A stretch of DNA of 64,000 nucleotides, from assembly GCF_014205335.1 (NCBI RefSeq), contig NZ_JACHNH010000001.1:2536501-2600500 (forward strand), in the 5' to 3' direction. A program made the position numbers and the translations under genes. Of the stretch, positions 14,551 to 23,162 are shown piece by piece. A model generated the notes under the pieces. It did no database searches and was not told the DNA's origin. It worked only from the letters and a program-made list of their open reading frames with translations. Numbering within the stretch: the first letter of the stretch is position 1; every line of letters begins with the position of its first letter. The DNA comes from Amorphoplanes digitatis (GTDB lineage: Bacteria; Actinomycetota; Actinomycetes; Mycobacteriales; Micromonosporaceae).

Positions 14551-16052
14551 CGGTGGGTCCCTTCGGTGGCCCGGCGCGGTGCCGGGGCGGTGGCGAGAGC
14601 GAGGCGGTCGACCTTGCCGGTGCGGGTGGTGGGGAACCGGCTCAGCCGGGCGAACCGGCGCGGCATCATGTGCGGCGGCAGCGTCCGGGCGAGGTGCGCG
14701 CGCAGGACGGTGTCCGCGACCGCGGCGAGGTCCCCGGTGAGGTGGGCGACCAGATGCGTGCGGGCCTGCGCGTCGGTGTCGGTGGTGACCGCGGCGCCGG
14801 TCACGGCCGGGTGGGAGAGCAGCGCGCCCTCGATCTCGGCCGGGTCGATCCGGTACCCGCGGATCTTGATCTGGCGGTCGCCCCGGCCCAGGTAGGCCAG
14901 CTCGCCGCTCGGCAGCCGGCGGGCCAGGTCGCCGGTGCGGTACAGCCGGGATCCGGGCAGGCCGTACGGGTCGGGCACGAAGCGCTCGGAGGTCAGCGCG
15001 GGCCGTCCGGCGTACCCACGGCCGACGCCCGGCCCGGCGATGCAGACCTCGCCGGGGCTGCCCGCCGGAACCCGGCGCAGGTCGCCGTCGAGTAGCCGGA
15101 CCGAGACACCGTCGATCGGCTTGCCGATCAGGTCCACCGCGGTGTCCGGCAGCTCGGGCACGTCGAACCGGGTGGCGGTCATCGTGCTCTCGGTCGGGCC
15201 GTACTGGTTCACCAGCCGGCCCGGTATCAGCCGGCGGCCGCCGGAGGCCAGGAACGGGCGCATCGACTCGCCGGTCGTCGCGACCAGCCGCAGCCCCCGC
15301 AGCGCGGCCTCGGCGCCGGGCTGGCCGGCCAGGAAGCTCAGGAACGACGGCGTCACGCTGAGCATCGTGTCCACCTCGTACTCGGCGAGGGCGGCGAAGA
15401 GCTCGGCCGGGCGCAGCAGCGTGGCCCGCGGCAGCACCACCAGGCGCCCGCCGGCAAGCAGCGGCGCGAACGTGTCCCGCAGGCCCGCGTCGAAGCCCGG
15501 CGGCGCGAGCTGGAGCGCGACGGTGTCCGGCCCGAGCCGGTAGTCCCGGACGATCGCGCGCAGGTACGGGTGCATCCACCGGTGCTCGATCAGCACCGCG
15601 TTCGGGGTGCCCGTCGAACCGGAGGTGTGGCTCACGTACGCCAGCGACCGCGGCTCGACACCGGCCGGCAGCGGGACCGGCGGGCCGGCCTCGTCGACGA
15701 GCACGGTCGGGCCGGGCAGCCCCAGCGCGGCGAACCGCGGCGCCAGCGCGGCGCTGGTGATCAGCGCGTGGCCGCCGCGGGCGAGCGCCTCGATCCGCTT
15801 GTCGGGCAGGTCGACGTCGACGACCAGGAACGCGGCACCGGTACGCAGCACCGCCGCGATCGCCACGATCGGATCCGCGCCGCGTTCGAGGGCGACCACG
15901 CAGACCCGCTCCGGGCCGATTCCCCGCCCGGCCAGCGCCCAGGCCAGCGGATCGACCCGGCTCAGCAGCTCGCGGTAGCTGATCGTCGCGCCGGGGGTCA
16001 CGATCGCGGTGTTGTCGTCGTCCGGCAGGCCGGACAGGAAGGTGGTGATCAC
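14547..16052 (-). CDS. free-standing amino acid adenylation domain
   Basis: 501 residues of the ANL superfamily, complete from A1 to A10. Motifs: SHTSGSTGTPNAV (A3, where the usual KG is NA), NQYGPTES (A5), GELAYLGRGDRQIKIRGYR (A7-A8) and RTGKVDRL (A10 lysine). Aligned to PheA, the specificity pocket reads about D-A-R-S-A-T-Q-M-T-K, which I cannot match to a known substrate. Start is GTG at 16052, overlapping the TGA of the upstream LanB-like gene (GTGA). It most likely loads the carrier protein encoded immediately downstream. The products of the operon's aminotransferase and carbamoyltransferase (a diamino acid or ureido amino acid) are plausible substrates, by inference only. Confidence 0.9.
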   Translation of the reverse strand: MITTFLSGLPDDDNTAIVTPGATISYRELLSRVDPLAWALAGRGIGPERVCVVALERGADPIVAIAAVLRTGAAFLVVDVDLPDKRIEALARGGHALITSAALAPRFAALGLPGPTVLVDEAGPPVPLPAGVEPRSLAYVSHTSGSTGTPNAVLIEHRWMHPYLRAIVRDYRLGPDTVALQLAPPGFDAGLRDTFAPLLAGGRLVVLPRATLLRPAELFAALAEYEVDTMLSVTPSFLSFLAGQPGAEAALRGLRLVATTGESMRPFLASGGRRLIPGRLVNQYGPTESTMTATRFDVPELPDTAVDLIGKPIDGVSVRLLDGDLRRVPAGSPGEVCIAGPGVGRGYAGRPALTSERFVPDPYGLPGSRLYRTGDLARRLPSGELAYLGRGDRQIKIRGYRIDPAEIEGALLSHPAVTGAAVTTDTDAQARTHLVAHLTGDLAAVADTVLRAHLARTLPPHMMPRRFARLSRFPTTRTGKVDRLALATAPAPRRATEGTHR

Positions 16053-18352
16053 CGCTGCCCTCCGTGTGTCTGGTCGACGGCGACGAACCGCAGCTCCGAG
16101 CAGTACCGGGCGCCCCGGTCGTCGGTCAGCCAGGCCTGCTCCGGCGTCGGCAGCATCTCGCTCACGGTCAGCCGCGCGCCGGGTTCGGACTTGGCCAGGC
16201 GGCGGACGGCCTTGGCGAGGATGTTCACGTACACCGGGCTGTCGAAGTCGACGTAGAACGGCCGCGGCTCGGTGGGCGAGACGACGAACACGAAGCGCGG
16301 CATCTCCCGCGCGTCCCGCCACCGGCGGGCCAGGACGAACCGCCGCGCCTCGGACTTCTCCGCGGCGAAGGCCAGGTCGTCCGCGGTGAACCGCCACGTC
16401 TCGCGGGCCAGCACCATCCGGTCCACGGTCACCCGCGGCGTGTGGTCGCCGTCCGGCTGCGGCGCGAACCGGTTCATCACCTGGTTGGTCAGCGCGTGCC
16501 CGAAGACGTCCAGCAGGCTGAACACGGCGCCGTCGGGCAGCACCGCGACGAGCTCGCCGCCGCGCTCCCGCACCCGGACGTCGGCGCCCGGCACGGTACG
16601 CGGGCGGTGCGGATCGCCGCTGTAGTCCACCAGCGCGACGTGGTAGTCCCGCGGCCGGGTCAGCGCCGGCCGGCTGCGGGTCGACCAGCGCAGCAGCTTG
16701 GACTCCTTGGGCAGCATCGGCATCAGCCGCGGCCCGGGGAAGTCGGCGTCCGTCTCGGCCAGCAGCTCGCCGGCGTCGGGGTGCTGCATGACGAACAGCG
16801 ACTGGGTGAGCGTGTTCGTGGCGACGTGCATCTCGCCGAGCACCAGCTCGAAGTCGCCGCGCGCGACGTCGGTCGCGTCGTCGGCGAGCACGAACACGTC
16901 CGGGCTGAGGTATTTCGCGAGGCTCCAGCCGCGGCCCGGCTCCTCGAACGCGTCCCGTACCTGGTCGGCGATGTCCGCGGAGCGCAGCCGGACCCGCCGG
17001 GCGCCGGGCGGCGCGTTGACGATCGCCGCCCAGCGGCGCTGGAGCTCCATCCGGATCCGCTCGGCGTCCTCGGCGGCACCCGGGTACGGGTTCGGCATGC
17101 ACCGCATCCACAACGACGCCAGGTCCACCTCGCCCTGCTGCTCCCGCACCAGCTCGTACATCGCGCGGATGCGCAGCTCGGCGACCTCGGCGAAGCGGTT
17201 CACCAGCCACCGGGCGGCGACCATGCAGAACGACAGCGGGGTCAGCTCGTCCAGGACGGCCCGGCCGACCCGCACGGTCGCGGCCCGCCGGGAATCGGAG
17301 TAGGTAAGTGCCCGGCACGGCGCGGTCCGCGAGCCCTTCGCCCGCTGTGCGGCGGACCGGGTCAGCTCGACGAACGACGCCTCCATCGCGCCGAGCGCGG
17401 CCAGCAGCGCGTCCGGGTCCTGCCCGGCGGCCCGTACCCGTTCGCGTCCGCGTTCGAGGACCGCGAGCCGGTCCAGGGCGTCCGCGCGGATCGCCGGGTC
17501 CGCGATGCGTTCCAGCGCGGCCCGCAGCTGCCGGTCGGGGTGCGCGCTCGCGGCGATCTCGAGCCGCCAGACGATCCAGCGCCGACCGGCCATCTCTTGC
17601 AGAGCGTCGAGCACCCGGGGCAGCGCCACGCCCGTCGCGGCGGCGATCGCGGCCGGGTCCCGGGTGCCGTCACACACCGAGAGGATCGCGTGCGTCTCCC
17701 GCGTGATCGGCTGCGGCGGGCACCCGGCGAGCGTGACCGCGGCCTCGGTGAGGCGGGCGAAGGAGACCCGCCGCGGCGCGAGCCACCGGCGTACGCCCGG
17801 CTCCGCCTCGATGATCTTCGCGAGGCTGTCGATCGCCCAGCTGGAGAAGTAGACCTGTGACTCGGCGATCAGCCGGTCGCCGGCGTCGACCTCGACGCCG
17901 GCCAGCGCGGTATCGATCCGCCCCCAGCCGACCGGCCCGAAGAAGCCGATCGTGTCGTTCTTCACGCAGAACCGCTGCCAGTAGTGCGCGACCAGCTCCT
18001 CACGCTGGCGGGGCATGCTCGTGCGCCCGGCGACCGACGGCCGCCACGCCAGGAACGAGCGGATACCGGAACCGATCACGGCCCGGTTCTGCCAGGTGAC
18101 CGCCGCCTGGAACGCCGGCGACGCCGCGATCTCCTGCAACACCCCGGCCGTGCCGACCGCCGCCGTACCGAAGAAGTCCTCGAACGAATCCCATTCCGGG
18201 CCCGGCACCGGGCCGTCGCGGAACTTGTCCGCGGCCAGGCCGAGCCCGGCGGGGGCGAGCCGCAGCACCCCGGCGGCCGGGAAACCGGGCCCGCGCAGCG
18301 CGAACTGGCTCCACAGCCGCCAGCCACCGGCCAGCAGCACCTTGTCAGACAT
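16049..18352 (-). CDS. LanB-like lantibiotic-dehydratase-family protein 2 (candidate aminoacyl-tRNA-dependent ligase)
   Basis: 767 residues, collinear with the 12048-14309 protein. Shared landmarks are WQRFCVKNDTIGFFGPVGWG, LGEMHVATNTLTQS, PRVTVDRMVLARETWRF, SPTEPRPFYVDFDSPVY and the C-terminal SEMLPTPEQAW. Like its partner it covers only the glutamylation-type (LanB N-terminal) domain. The ATG overlaps the MFS stop by 8 bp, and its own stop overlaps the adenylation gene start. Two copies flanking an A-PCP pair suggest two successive ligation steps or two different tRNA substrates. A true Ser/Thr dehydration role would need a precursor peptide and an elimination domain, neither of which I find nearby. 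Confidence 0.82.
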   Translation of the reverse strand: MSDKVLLAGGWRLWSQFALRGPGFPAAGVLRLAPAGLGLAADKFRDGPVPGPEWDSFEDFFGTAAVGTAGVLQEIAASPAFQAAVTWQNRAVIGSGIRSFLAWRPSVAGRTSMPRQREELVAHYWQRFCVKNDTIGFFGPVGWGRIDTALAGVEVDAGDRLIAESQVYFSSWAIDSLAKIIEAEPGVRRWLAPRRVSFARLTEAAVTLAGCPPQPITRETHAILSVCDGTRDPAAIAAATGVALPRVLDALQEMAGRRWIVWRLEIAASAHPDRQLRAALERIADPAIRADALDRLAVLERGRERVRAAGQDPDALLAALGAMEASFVELTRSAAQRAKGSRTAPCRALTYSDSRRAATVRVGRAVLDELTPLSFCMVAARWLVNRFAEVAELRIRAMYELVREQQGEVDLASLWMRCMPNPYPGAAEDAERIRMELQRRWAAIVNAPPGARRVRLRSADIADQVRDAFEEPGRGWSLAKYLSPDVFVLADDATDVARGDFELVLGEMHVATNTLTQSLFVMQHPDAGELLAETDADFPGPRLMPMLPKESKLLRWSTRSRPALTRPRDYHVALVDYSGDPHRPRTVPGADVRVRERGGELVAVLPDGAVFSLLDVFGHALTNQVMNRFAPQPDGDHTPRVTVDRMVLARETWRFTADDLAFAAEKSEARRFVLARRWRDAREMPRFVFVVSPTEPRPFYVDFDSPVYVNILAKAVRRLAKSEPGARLTVSEMLPTPEQAWLTDDRGARYCSELRFVAVDQTHGGQR

Positions 18353-19577
18353 GTCCCAGCGTCCTTTCGGGGGCGGGTGCGGCGCTGCCGCGGTCCATCC
18401 GGGTCAGCGCGAACAGGACATTGACCGTGGCGAGGGTGGCGATCGCCGCCACGACGAACAGGCTGGCCCCGATGCCGGCCCGCTCGGTCAGCACGCCGGC
18501 GAAGAGCAGGCCGAGCGGGCCGGCGATGGCGCCGACCGTGATCACCGTCTGGATCACCGACGGCAGCAGGTCCGAGGGCACCCGCATGCCGACGATCGCG
18601 GCGTAGGGCGCGTTCGACACGGTGACCGCCGCGGCCGAGACGGCGACGGCCGCGACCAGGGCCGCCGGCGGAGCCGGCAACAGCAGCAACCACAGCGGCA
18701 GCGCGATCATCACCATCGCGATCCGGGCCAGGCGGGCGGGCGCGACCCGGCTGGCTATCAGGTAGGTCAGCAGCGAGCCGAGCAGCGCGCCGGCGCCCGA
18801 GCCGGCCACCAGCAGCCCGCCGGCCCGCGCGTCCTGCCCGAACCGGGTGAACGCCAGCAGCGGCAGCGTGATCGCCAGCACCCGCAGCACGAAGCCGAAC
18901 AGCACCGTCGAGATCACCGCCTGCCCGAGGAACCGGTCCGCGCGCAGGTACCGCAGCCCGGCCCAGGAGCCGCGGGCCGCCTCCGGCACCACCGACCGGC
19001 CCGCCGTCCGGGGCACCATCGTCAGCAGCACCACGAACGACACCAGGTAGGAGGCCGCGTCCAGCCACAGCACGTTCGACGGCCCGATCACCGCGATCAG
19101 CGCGCCGGCCACCGCCGGGCCGCCGAACGCGGCGGCGTTCCAGATGCCGTCCAGCACCCCGTACGCCCGGGTCAGGCCCCGCGGGTCGGCGCCGATCAGC
19201 TCCAGCGCCAGTACCCGCTGCGCCGCCGCGTACGGCACCCCGGCCAGCCCGATCAGCGCCACCAGCGTCAGCAGCATCGACAGGCTCAGGCCGCCGGACG
19301 CGTGCAGCACCGGCACCAGCGCCACCAGCGGTGCCCGGGCCGCGTCGCCGGCCAGCATGGTCCGCCGCGCGCCGAGCCGCTGGAGCACGTTGCCGCCCGC
19401 GAAGCCCAGCAACGCCAGCGGCAGCACCTGCACGGCGAACACCAGGCCGGTCTTCGCCGCCGATCCGGTGCTCTCCAGCACCAGCCAGGGCAGCGCCAGC
19501 ATCGTCATCTGGGTGCCGAACGACGAGACGCCGCCGGCGACATACATGGCGGCCCGCGGCCGCCGGCCGGGGTTCAC
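18345..19577 (-). CDS. MFS-family exporter
   Basis: 410 residues, about 12 hydrophobic helices, of the DHA3/enterobactin-exporter-like MFS type (opening YVAGGVSSFGTQMTMLALPW, with the internal motif LGARRTMLAGDAARA). Start is GTG at 19577, overlapping the TGA of the carbamoyltransferase gene (GTGA); its stop overlaps the next gene. Its position inside the operon points to export of the operon's product. The substrate cannot be read from the sequence. Confidence 0.88.
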   Translation of the reverse strand: MNPGRRPRAAMYVAGGVSSFGTQMTMLALPWLVLESTGSAAKTGLVFAVQVLPLALLGFAGGNVLQRLGARRTMLAGDAARAPLVALVPVLHASGGLSLSMLLTLVALIGLAGVPYAAAQRVLALELIGADPRGLTRAYGVLDGIWNAAAFGGPAVAGALIAVIGPSNVLWLDAASYLVSFVVLLTMVPRTAGRSVVPEAARGSWAGLRYLRADRFLGQAVISTVLFGFVLRVLAITLPLLAFTRFGQDARAGGLLVAGSGAGALLGSLLTYLIASRVAPARLARIAMVMIALPLWLLLLPAPPAALVAAVAVSAAAVTVSNAPYAAIVGMRVPSDLLPSVIQTVITVGAIAGPLGLLFAGVLTERAGIGASLFVVAAIATLATVNVLFALTRMDRGSAAPAPERTLGHV

Positions 19578-20506
19578 GAGGTGCCGGCCCCGGAGCACCA
19601 CTCCAGCACGGCCCGCGCGCTGTGGTACTTGTTCTCCGCCTGATCGAACGCGATGCTGGCCGGTCCGTCCAGGACCTCGGCGGTGACCTCCTCGCCGCGG
19701 TGCGCCGGCAGGTCGTGCATGAAGACCGGGCCGCCGCAGCGCTCCAGCACCCCCGCGTCCACCTGGAACGGCGCGAACCGGGTGCGCCAGTCGGCCGTCG
19801 GCTTCGCCGTACCGGTGGTCTGCCAGCGCGTCGTATAAACCACGTCGACCTCCGGCAGCGACGACATGTCGTGGCGCTGCTCCACGCGTGCGCCGTGCGC
19901 CTTCGCGTACGTCGCCGCCCGGTCCAGGAACGACTGCTCGACGCCGTACCCCGGCGGCGTCCGCAGGTGCAGTTCGACGCCCGGGTACCGCGACAGGGCC
20001 AGGCACAGCGCCGACGCGGTGTTGTTGCCCTCGCCGGCGTAGAGCACCCGCAGCCCGTCCACCGTGCCGAAGCGCCGGGTCAGCGTGGTCAGGTCGGCCA
20101 GCGCCTGGGTCGGGTGCTCGGACGCGCTCATCGCGTTGATCACGCCCATCCGGCGGGAGACCGCGTACGAGCGCAGCTCGCCGTCGCCCTTGGCGCTGCG
20201 TACCACCAGCAGGTCCAGCATCCGCGACAGCACCGCCGCGGTGTCACCGGCCGTCTCACCGGTGTTCTCCTGAAGATCGTCCGGGGTGTAGGTGATCAGC
20301 CGCCCGCCCAGGCGCAGCGCGCCCGCGGAGAAGGCGGTCCGGGTCCGGGTCGAGGTGTTGCGGAACAGCACCCCGACGACGTCGCCGTCCAGCGGCGTGC
20401 CGTGCCCGCCTTCTCCGGCGCTGTACCGGGTGCCGCGCTGGACGATCCAGCGCAGGTCCTCGTCGCCGAGGTCGTCGATCGAGATGAGGTGTCGGCGCAG
20501 GCGCAT
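19574..20506 (-). CDS. ornithine carbamoyltransferase-family enzyme (amino acid carbamoyltransferase)
   Basis: 310 residues. The carbamoyl-phosphate motif is FRNTSTRTRTAF and the second is HPTQALADL. In place of the OTC motif HCLP it has HDLPAHRGEEV, so the Cys that touches the alpha-amino end of ornithine is Asp. This predicts carbamoylation of a different amine. Relatives in capreomycin/viomycin-type pathways carbamoylate Dap to beta-ureidoalanine, a suggestive parallel because sbnAB is 18 kb away. ATG 20506 is preceded by AGGAGA. It lies 26 bp after the aminotransferase gene and overlaps the MFS gene. A housekeeping argF is unlikely given this setting. Confidence 0.85.
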   Translation of the reverse strand: MRLRRHLISIDDLGDEDLRWIVQRGTRYSAGEGGHGTPLDGDVVGVLFRNTSTRTRTAFSAGALRLGGRLITYTPDDLQENTGETAGDTAAVLSRMLDLLVVRSAKGDGELRSYAVSRRMGVINAMSASEHPTQALADLTTLTRRFGTVDGLRVLYAGEGNNTASALCLALSRYPGVELHLRTPPGYGVEQSFLDRAATYAKAHGARVEQRHDMSSLPEVDVVYTTRWQTTGTAKPTADWRTRFAPFQVDAGVLERCGGPVFMHDLPAHRGEEVTAEVLDGPASIAFDQAENKYHSARAVLEWCSGAGTS

Positions 20507-20532
20507 CGGTCTTCTCCTGTGGTGAGTCGGGG

Positions 20533-21822
20533 TCAGCCCGCCCGCAGGGCGTCGAGCAGCACGCCGACACCGCGATCGAGCCGGGGAATGTCGATGTTCA
20601 GCGGGGGAAGGATCTTGACGACCTCGTCGTGGCGGCCGCACAGCTCCACCACCACGCCGTGCTCGAACGCGTAGCGCTGCACCCGCCCGGCCCGCTCCGC
20701 CCCGCCGGCGGCGCCGAGGTCGATGCCCATCGCCATGCCGAGCCCGCGGACGGCCACCCCGGGGTGTGCCGCCGTGACCTCCCGGCCGAAACGCTCGAGG
20801 CGGCGGGTGGCGACCACCATGTCGGTACGGAACCGGGTCTCGCGCCACAGCTCGCAGGCCGCGGTCGCGGCGACGAACGCGAGCTGGTTGCCCCGGAACG
20901 TGCCGGTGTGCTCGCCCGGCTCCCAGACGTCCAGCTCGCGGCGGAACAGCGCCAGCGACAGCGGCAGCCCGTACCCGCCGATCGCCTTCGACACCGTGAC
21001 CACGTCGGGGGTGATCCCGGCCCGCTCGAAGCAGAAGAACGTGCCGGTGCGGCCGCAGCCGGCCTGGATCTCGTCCAGGATCAGCAGCACGCCGTGCCGC
21101 TCGGTCACCTCGCGCAGCCGCCGCAGCCAGTCCGCGGAGGCCGGGTACATCCCACCCTCCATCTGCATCGGCTCCACGATCACCGCCGCCGGCGGCTCGA
21201 CACCGGACGACGGATCGGTGATCAGCCGCTCGATCAGCGCGACCGAGTCGAACGGACCCTGCGGCCCGTCCTCGTACGGGATGAACGTGACGCCCCGCCC
21301 GGACACCCCGCCGGCGCGGCGGGCACGCAGCCCGCCGGTCACCCCGAGGGATCCCCGCGACATGCCGTGGTAGGCGCCGGTGAACGCGAAGACGCCGCTG
21401 CGCCCGGTCACCTTGCGGGCCAGCTTCAGCGCCGCCTCGACCGCGTCGGTGCCCGTCGGCCCGCAGAACTGCGCCTTGTAGTCCAGCCCCTTCGGCCGCA
21501 GCACCGTGTCCGCGAACGTGGTCAGGAGCTCCCGCTTCGCGACCGTGTACATGTCCAGGCCGTGCATCAGGCCGTCGCCGGCGAGGTACTCGGTCACCCG
21601 GCGCTTGATGAACTCGTTGTTGTGGCCGTAGTTCAGGGTGCCCGCGCCGCAGAAGAAGTCGATGAACGTCCGACCGTCCTCGGCGTACAGCTCGGCGCCC
21701 TTCGCCCGGTGGAACACCACCGGGAATTTGCGGCAGTAGACACGGACGTCGGACTCGAGGTCCTCGAAGACCGAGAAGTCGACGGCCCTGGTGACGTGCC
21801 TGGTAACGGATGCGATGGACAT
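20533..21822 (-). CDS. class III aminotransferase, EctB/diaminobutyrate type
   Basis: 429 residues, PLP-dependent. Landmarks are FFCGAGTLNYGHNN, GPTGTDAVEAALKLARK, the GAYHGMSRGSLG loop, LDEIQAGCGRTG and the PLP lysine in VSKAIGGYGLP. The closest family by eye is L-2,4-diaminobutyrate:2-oxoglutarate aminotransferase (EctB-like), which makes Dab from aspartate semialdehyde. First gene of the seven-gene operon. I chose ATG 21822 because GAGGGA lies just upstream; a TTG 10 codons earlier is possible. It may supply the diamino acid used by the carbamoyltransferase and adenylation enzyme. Ornithine-type specificity cannot be excluded. Confidence 0.88.
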   Translation of the reverse strand: MSIASVTRHVTRAVDFSVFEDLESDVRVYCRKFPVVFHRAKGAELYAEDGRTFIDFFCGAGTLNYGHNNEFIKRRVTEYLAGDGLMHGLDMYTVAKRELLTTFADTVLRPKGLDYKAQFCGPTGTDAVEAALKLARKVTGRSGVFAFTGAYHGMSRGSLGVTGGLRARRAGGVSGRGVTFIPYEDGPQGPFDSVALIERLITDPSSGVEPPAAVIVEPMQMEGGMYPASADWLRRLREVTERHGVLLILDEIQAGCGRTGTFFCFERAGITPDVVTVSKAIGGYGLPLSLALFRRELDVWEPGEHTGTFRGNQLAFVAATAACELWRETRFRTDMVVATRRLERFGREVTAAHPGVAVRGLGMAMGIDLGAAGGAERAGRVQRYAFEHGVVVELCGRHDEVVKILPPLNIDIPRLDRGVGVLLDALRAG

Positions 21823-21903
21823 CAGGTCCCTCAATTCGACGGGTTTGGCCAAGACTCACGAACGTGGGCGGCGCGCGGCAGAGAAGAACCGGCACGCCTG
21901 TCT
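21823..21903 (-). promoter_or_regulatory. probable promoter region of the LanB/A-PCP operon
   Basis: 81 bp between the stop of the LuxR-type gene (21904) and the first operon gene (21822). It is the only sizeable gap upstream of the seven coupled genes on this strand. No clear -10/-35 pair is recognisable. Confidence 0.35.
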
Positions 21904-22506
21904 TCAGAGCAGCCCGGCCCGCAACGCGTACGCGACCGCGTGCGCCCGGTTCCGCAGCCGGTACCGGTGCGTGATGTCGTGCACCACGCTGGTCACCGTC
22001 CGCGGCGAGTACGACAGGGTCCGGGCGATGTCGTCGGTCTCCTGGCCGTCGGCGACCATCCGCAGCACCGCGCGTTCCCGCTCGCTGAGGCTGGCACCCA
22101 CCGGCGGGCGGCCGCCCGCGCCCGCCTCCAGCAGGCCGTCCAGCATGTCCGGCGGCACCGTGCAGTCCCCGCCGGCGGCGGCCAGCACCGCCCGGGTCAG
22201 CCGGGCCGCGCTCGCCTCCCGGCGCCGCAGCAGGCCCCGGGCGCCCGACGCGATCGCGTGCAGCGCCTCCGGCGGCGTCATGTCCGTGGCCACCACCACG
22301 ATCTCGGGCCGGTGCGCGCCGGCCCGCGTCGCCCGCACGATGTCCAGGACCTGGTCGTCCACGTCGTCGACGATCACGACCGTCACCGCGGCGTCCTCGC
22401 CGGGCACGGCGACCCGCACGTCGGGACAGCCACTCAACGCACTGGTCGTGCCGGCCTCCAGCACGGGATCCAGCGCTATCACGCTGACACTCACCGGTTC
22501 ACCCAT
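21904..22506 (-). CDS. LuxR-type regulator with atypical receiver-like N-terminus
   Basis: 200 residues. The C-terminal LuxR HTH is clear (LSERERAVLRMVADGQETDDIARTL, the recognition helix, then a helix ending at RNRAHAVAYALRAGLL). The N-terminal 120 residues resemble a response-regulator receiver (VVIVDDVDD and VVVATDMTPPEA strands), but I cannot identify a complete phosphorylation pocket. ATG 22506 gives MGEPVSVSVIALD. It lies 81 bp upstream of the aminotransferase gene on the same strand and is paired with a second similar regulator, so it is likely pathway-specific. Confidence 0.85.
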   Translation of the reverse strand: MGEPVSVSVIALDPVLEAGTTSALSGCPDVRVAVPGEDAAVTVVIVDDVDDQVLDIVRATRAGAHRPEIVVVATDMTPPEALHAIASGARGLLRRREASAARLTRAVLAAAGGDCTVPPDMLDGLLEAGAGGRPPVGASLSERERAVLRMVADGQETDDIARTLSYSPRTVTSVVHDITHRYRLRNRAHAVAYALRAGLL

Positions 22507-22562
22507 GCCGCCAGCCAAGTACCCGGAGCCCGTGGGCACAGGCGTAGGAAGTGCCCAACTTC

Positions 22563-23162
22563 TCAGATCAGCCCGGTCCGGATGCCCCGGGCCACCGCGT
22601 GCGCCCGGTTGTTGACGTGCAGGCGTGCCATCAGGTCGTAGATGACGTTCTTCACCGTGTGCTCCGAGCAGGACAGCTCGCGCGCGATGGCCGCGTTGCC
22701 GTGCCCGTCCGCGATCAGCCTGAGCACCAGCGCCTGCCGGGCGGTCAGCGACTCGACCGGATACCCGGCCCGCTCCGCCCCGGCGCCGTTCAACAGCCGG
22801 ACCAGCACCTGGTACGGCAGCTGCCCGTCGCCGTGGCTCGCCGAGCCGAGGGCTGCGGCGAGCTGCGCCGGCGTGACCCCGGCCAGCGGCAGCATCGCCC
22901 GGGCACCGGCCCGCACGGCACGCCGCACGCCGGCCGGGTCGAACGTGTCCGCGAGCACGAGCAGGCGGAACTCCCCGGACCGGCACGCCTCGGGCAGCGC
23001 GCCGAGCGCCTCGTCGAGGGTGCGCGCCGCCGCGACGACGACGGCGCGCGGCGGAAGGTCGAGCGGCACCAGCAGGGCGCCGGTGCGCAGCAGCACGGTG
23101 ACCAGCCCGGCCCGGATCCGGTTGTCCCGAGCGATCAGATGTGCGCGCAGCGTTTCCGCCAT
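22563..23162 (-). CDS. LuxR-type regulator, second of a tandem pair
   Basis: 199 residues. The C-terminal LuxR HTH has LTARQALVLRLIADGHGNAAIA and CSEHTVKNVIYDLMARL. The N-terminal half (LRAHLIARDNRIRAGLVTV onward) is a degenerate receiver-like domain with no obvious phospho-acceptor Asp. I chose ATG 23162 with AGGAGG seven bases before it; an ATG 5 codons upstream is weaker. It ends 56 bp before the next LuxR gene, so a tandem regulatory unit is likely. It diverges from the SARP gene across 299 bp. Confidence 0.85.
   Translation of the reverse strand: MAETLRAHLIARDNRIRAGLVTVLLRTGALLVPLDLPPRAVVVAAARTLDEALGALPEACRSGEFRLLVLADTFDPAGVRRAVRAGARAMLPLAGVTPAQLAAALGSASHGDGQLPYQVLVRLLNGAGAERAGYPVESLTARQALVLRLIADGHGNAAIARELSCSEHTVKNVIYDLMARLHVNNRAHAVARGIRTGLI

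Noticed and set aside
12048..18352. Class I lantibiotic cluster based on the two LanB-like proteins
   Set aside because: No precursor peptide, LanC or elimination-domain gene lies within the operon or next to it. The A-PCP pair makes a carrier-based pathway more likely.
19574..20506. Housekeeping arginine-pathway ornithine carbamoyltransferase
   Set aside because: HDLP instead of HCLP, and tight coupling to exporter and LanB/A-PCP genes without other arg genes.
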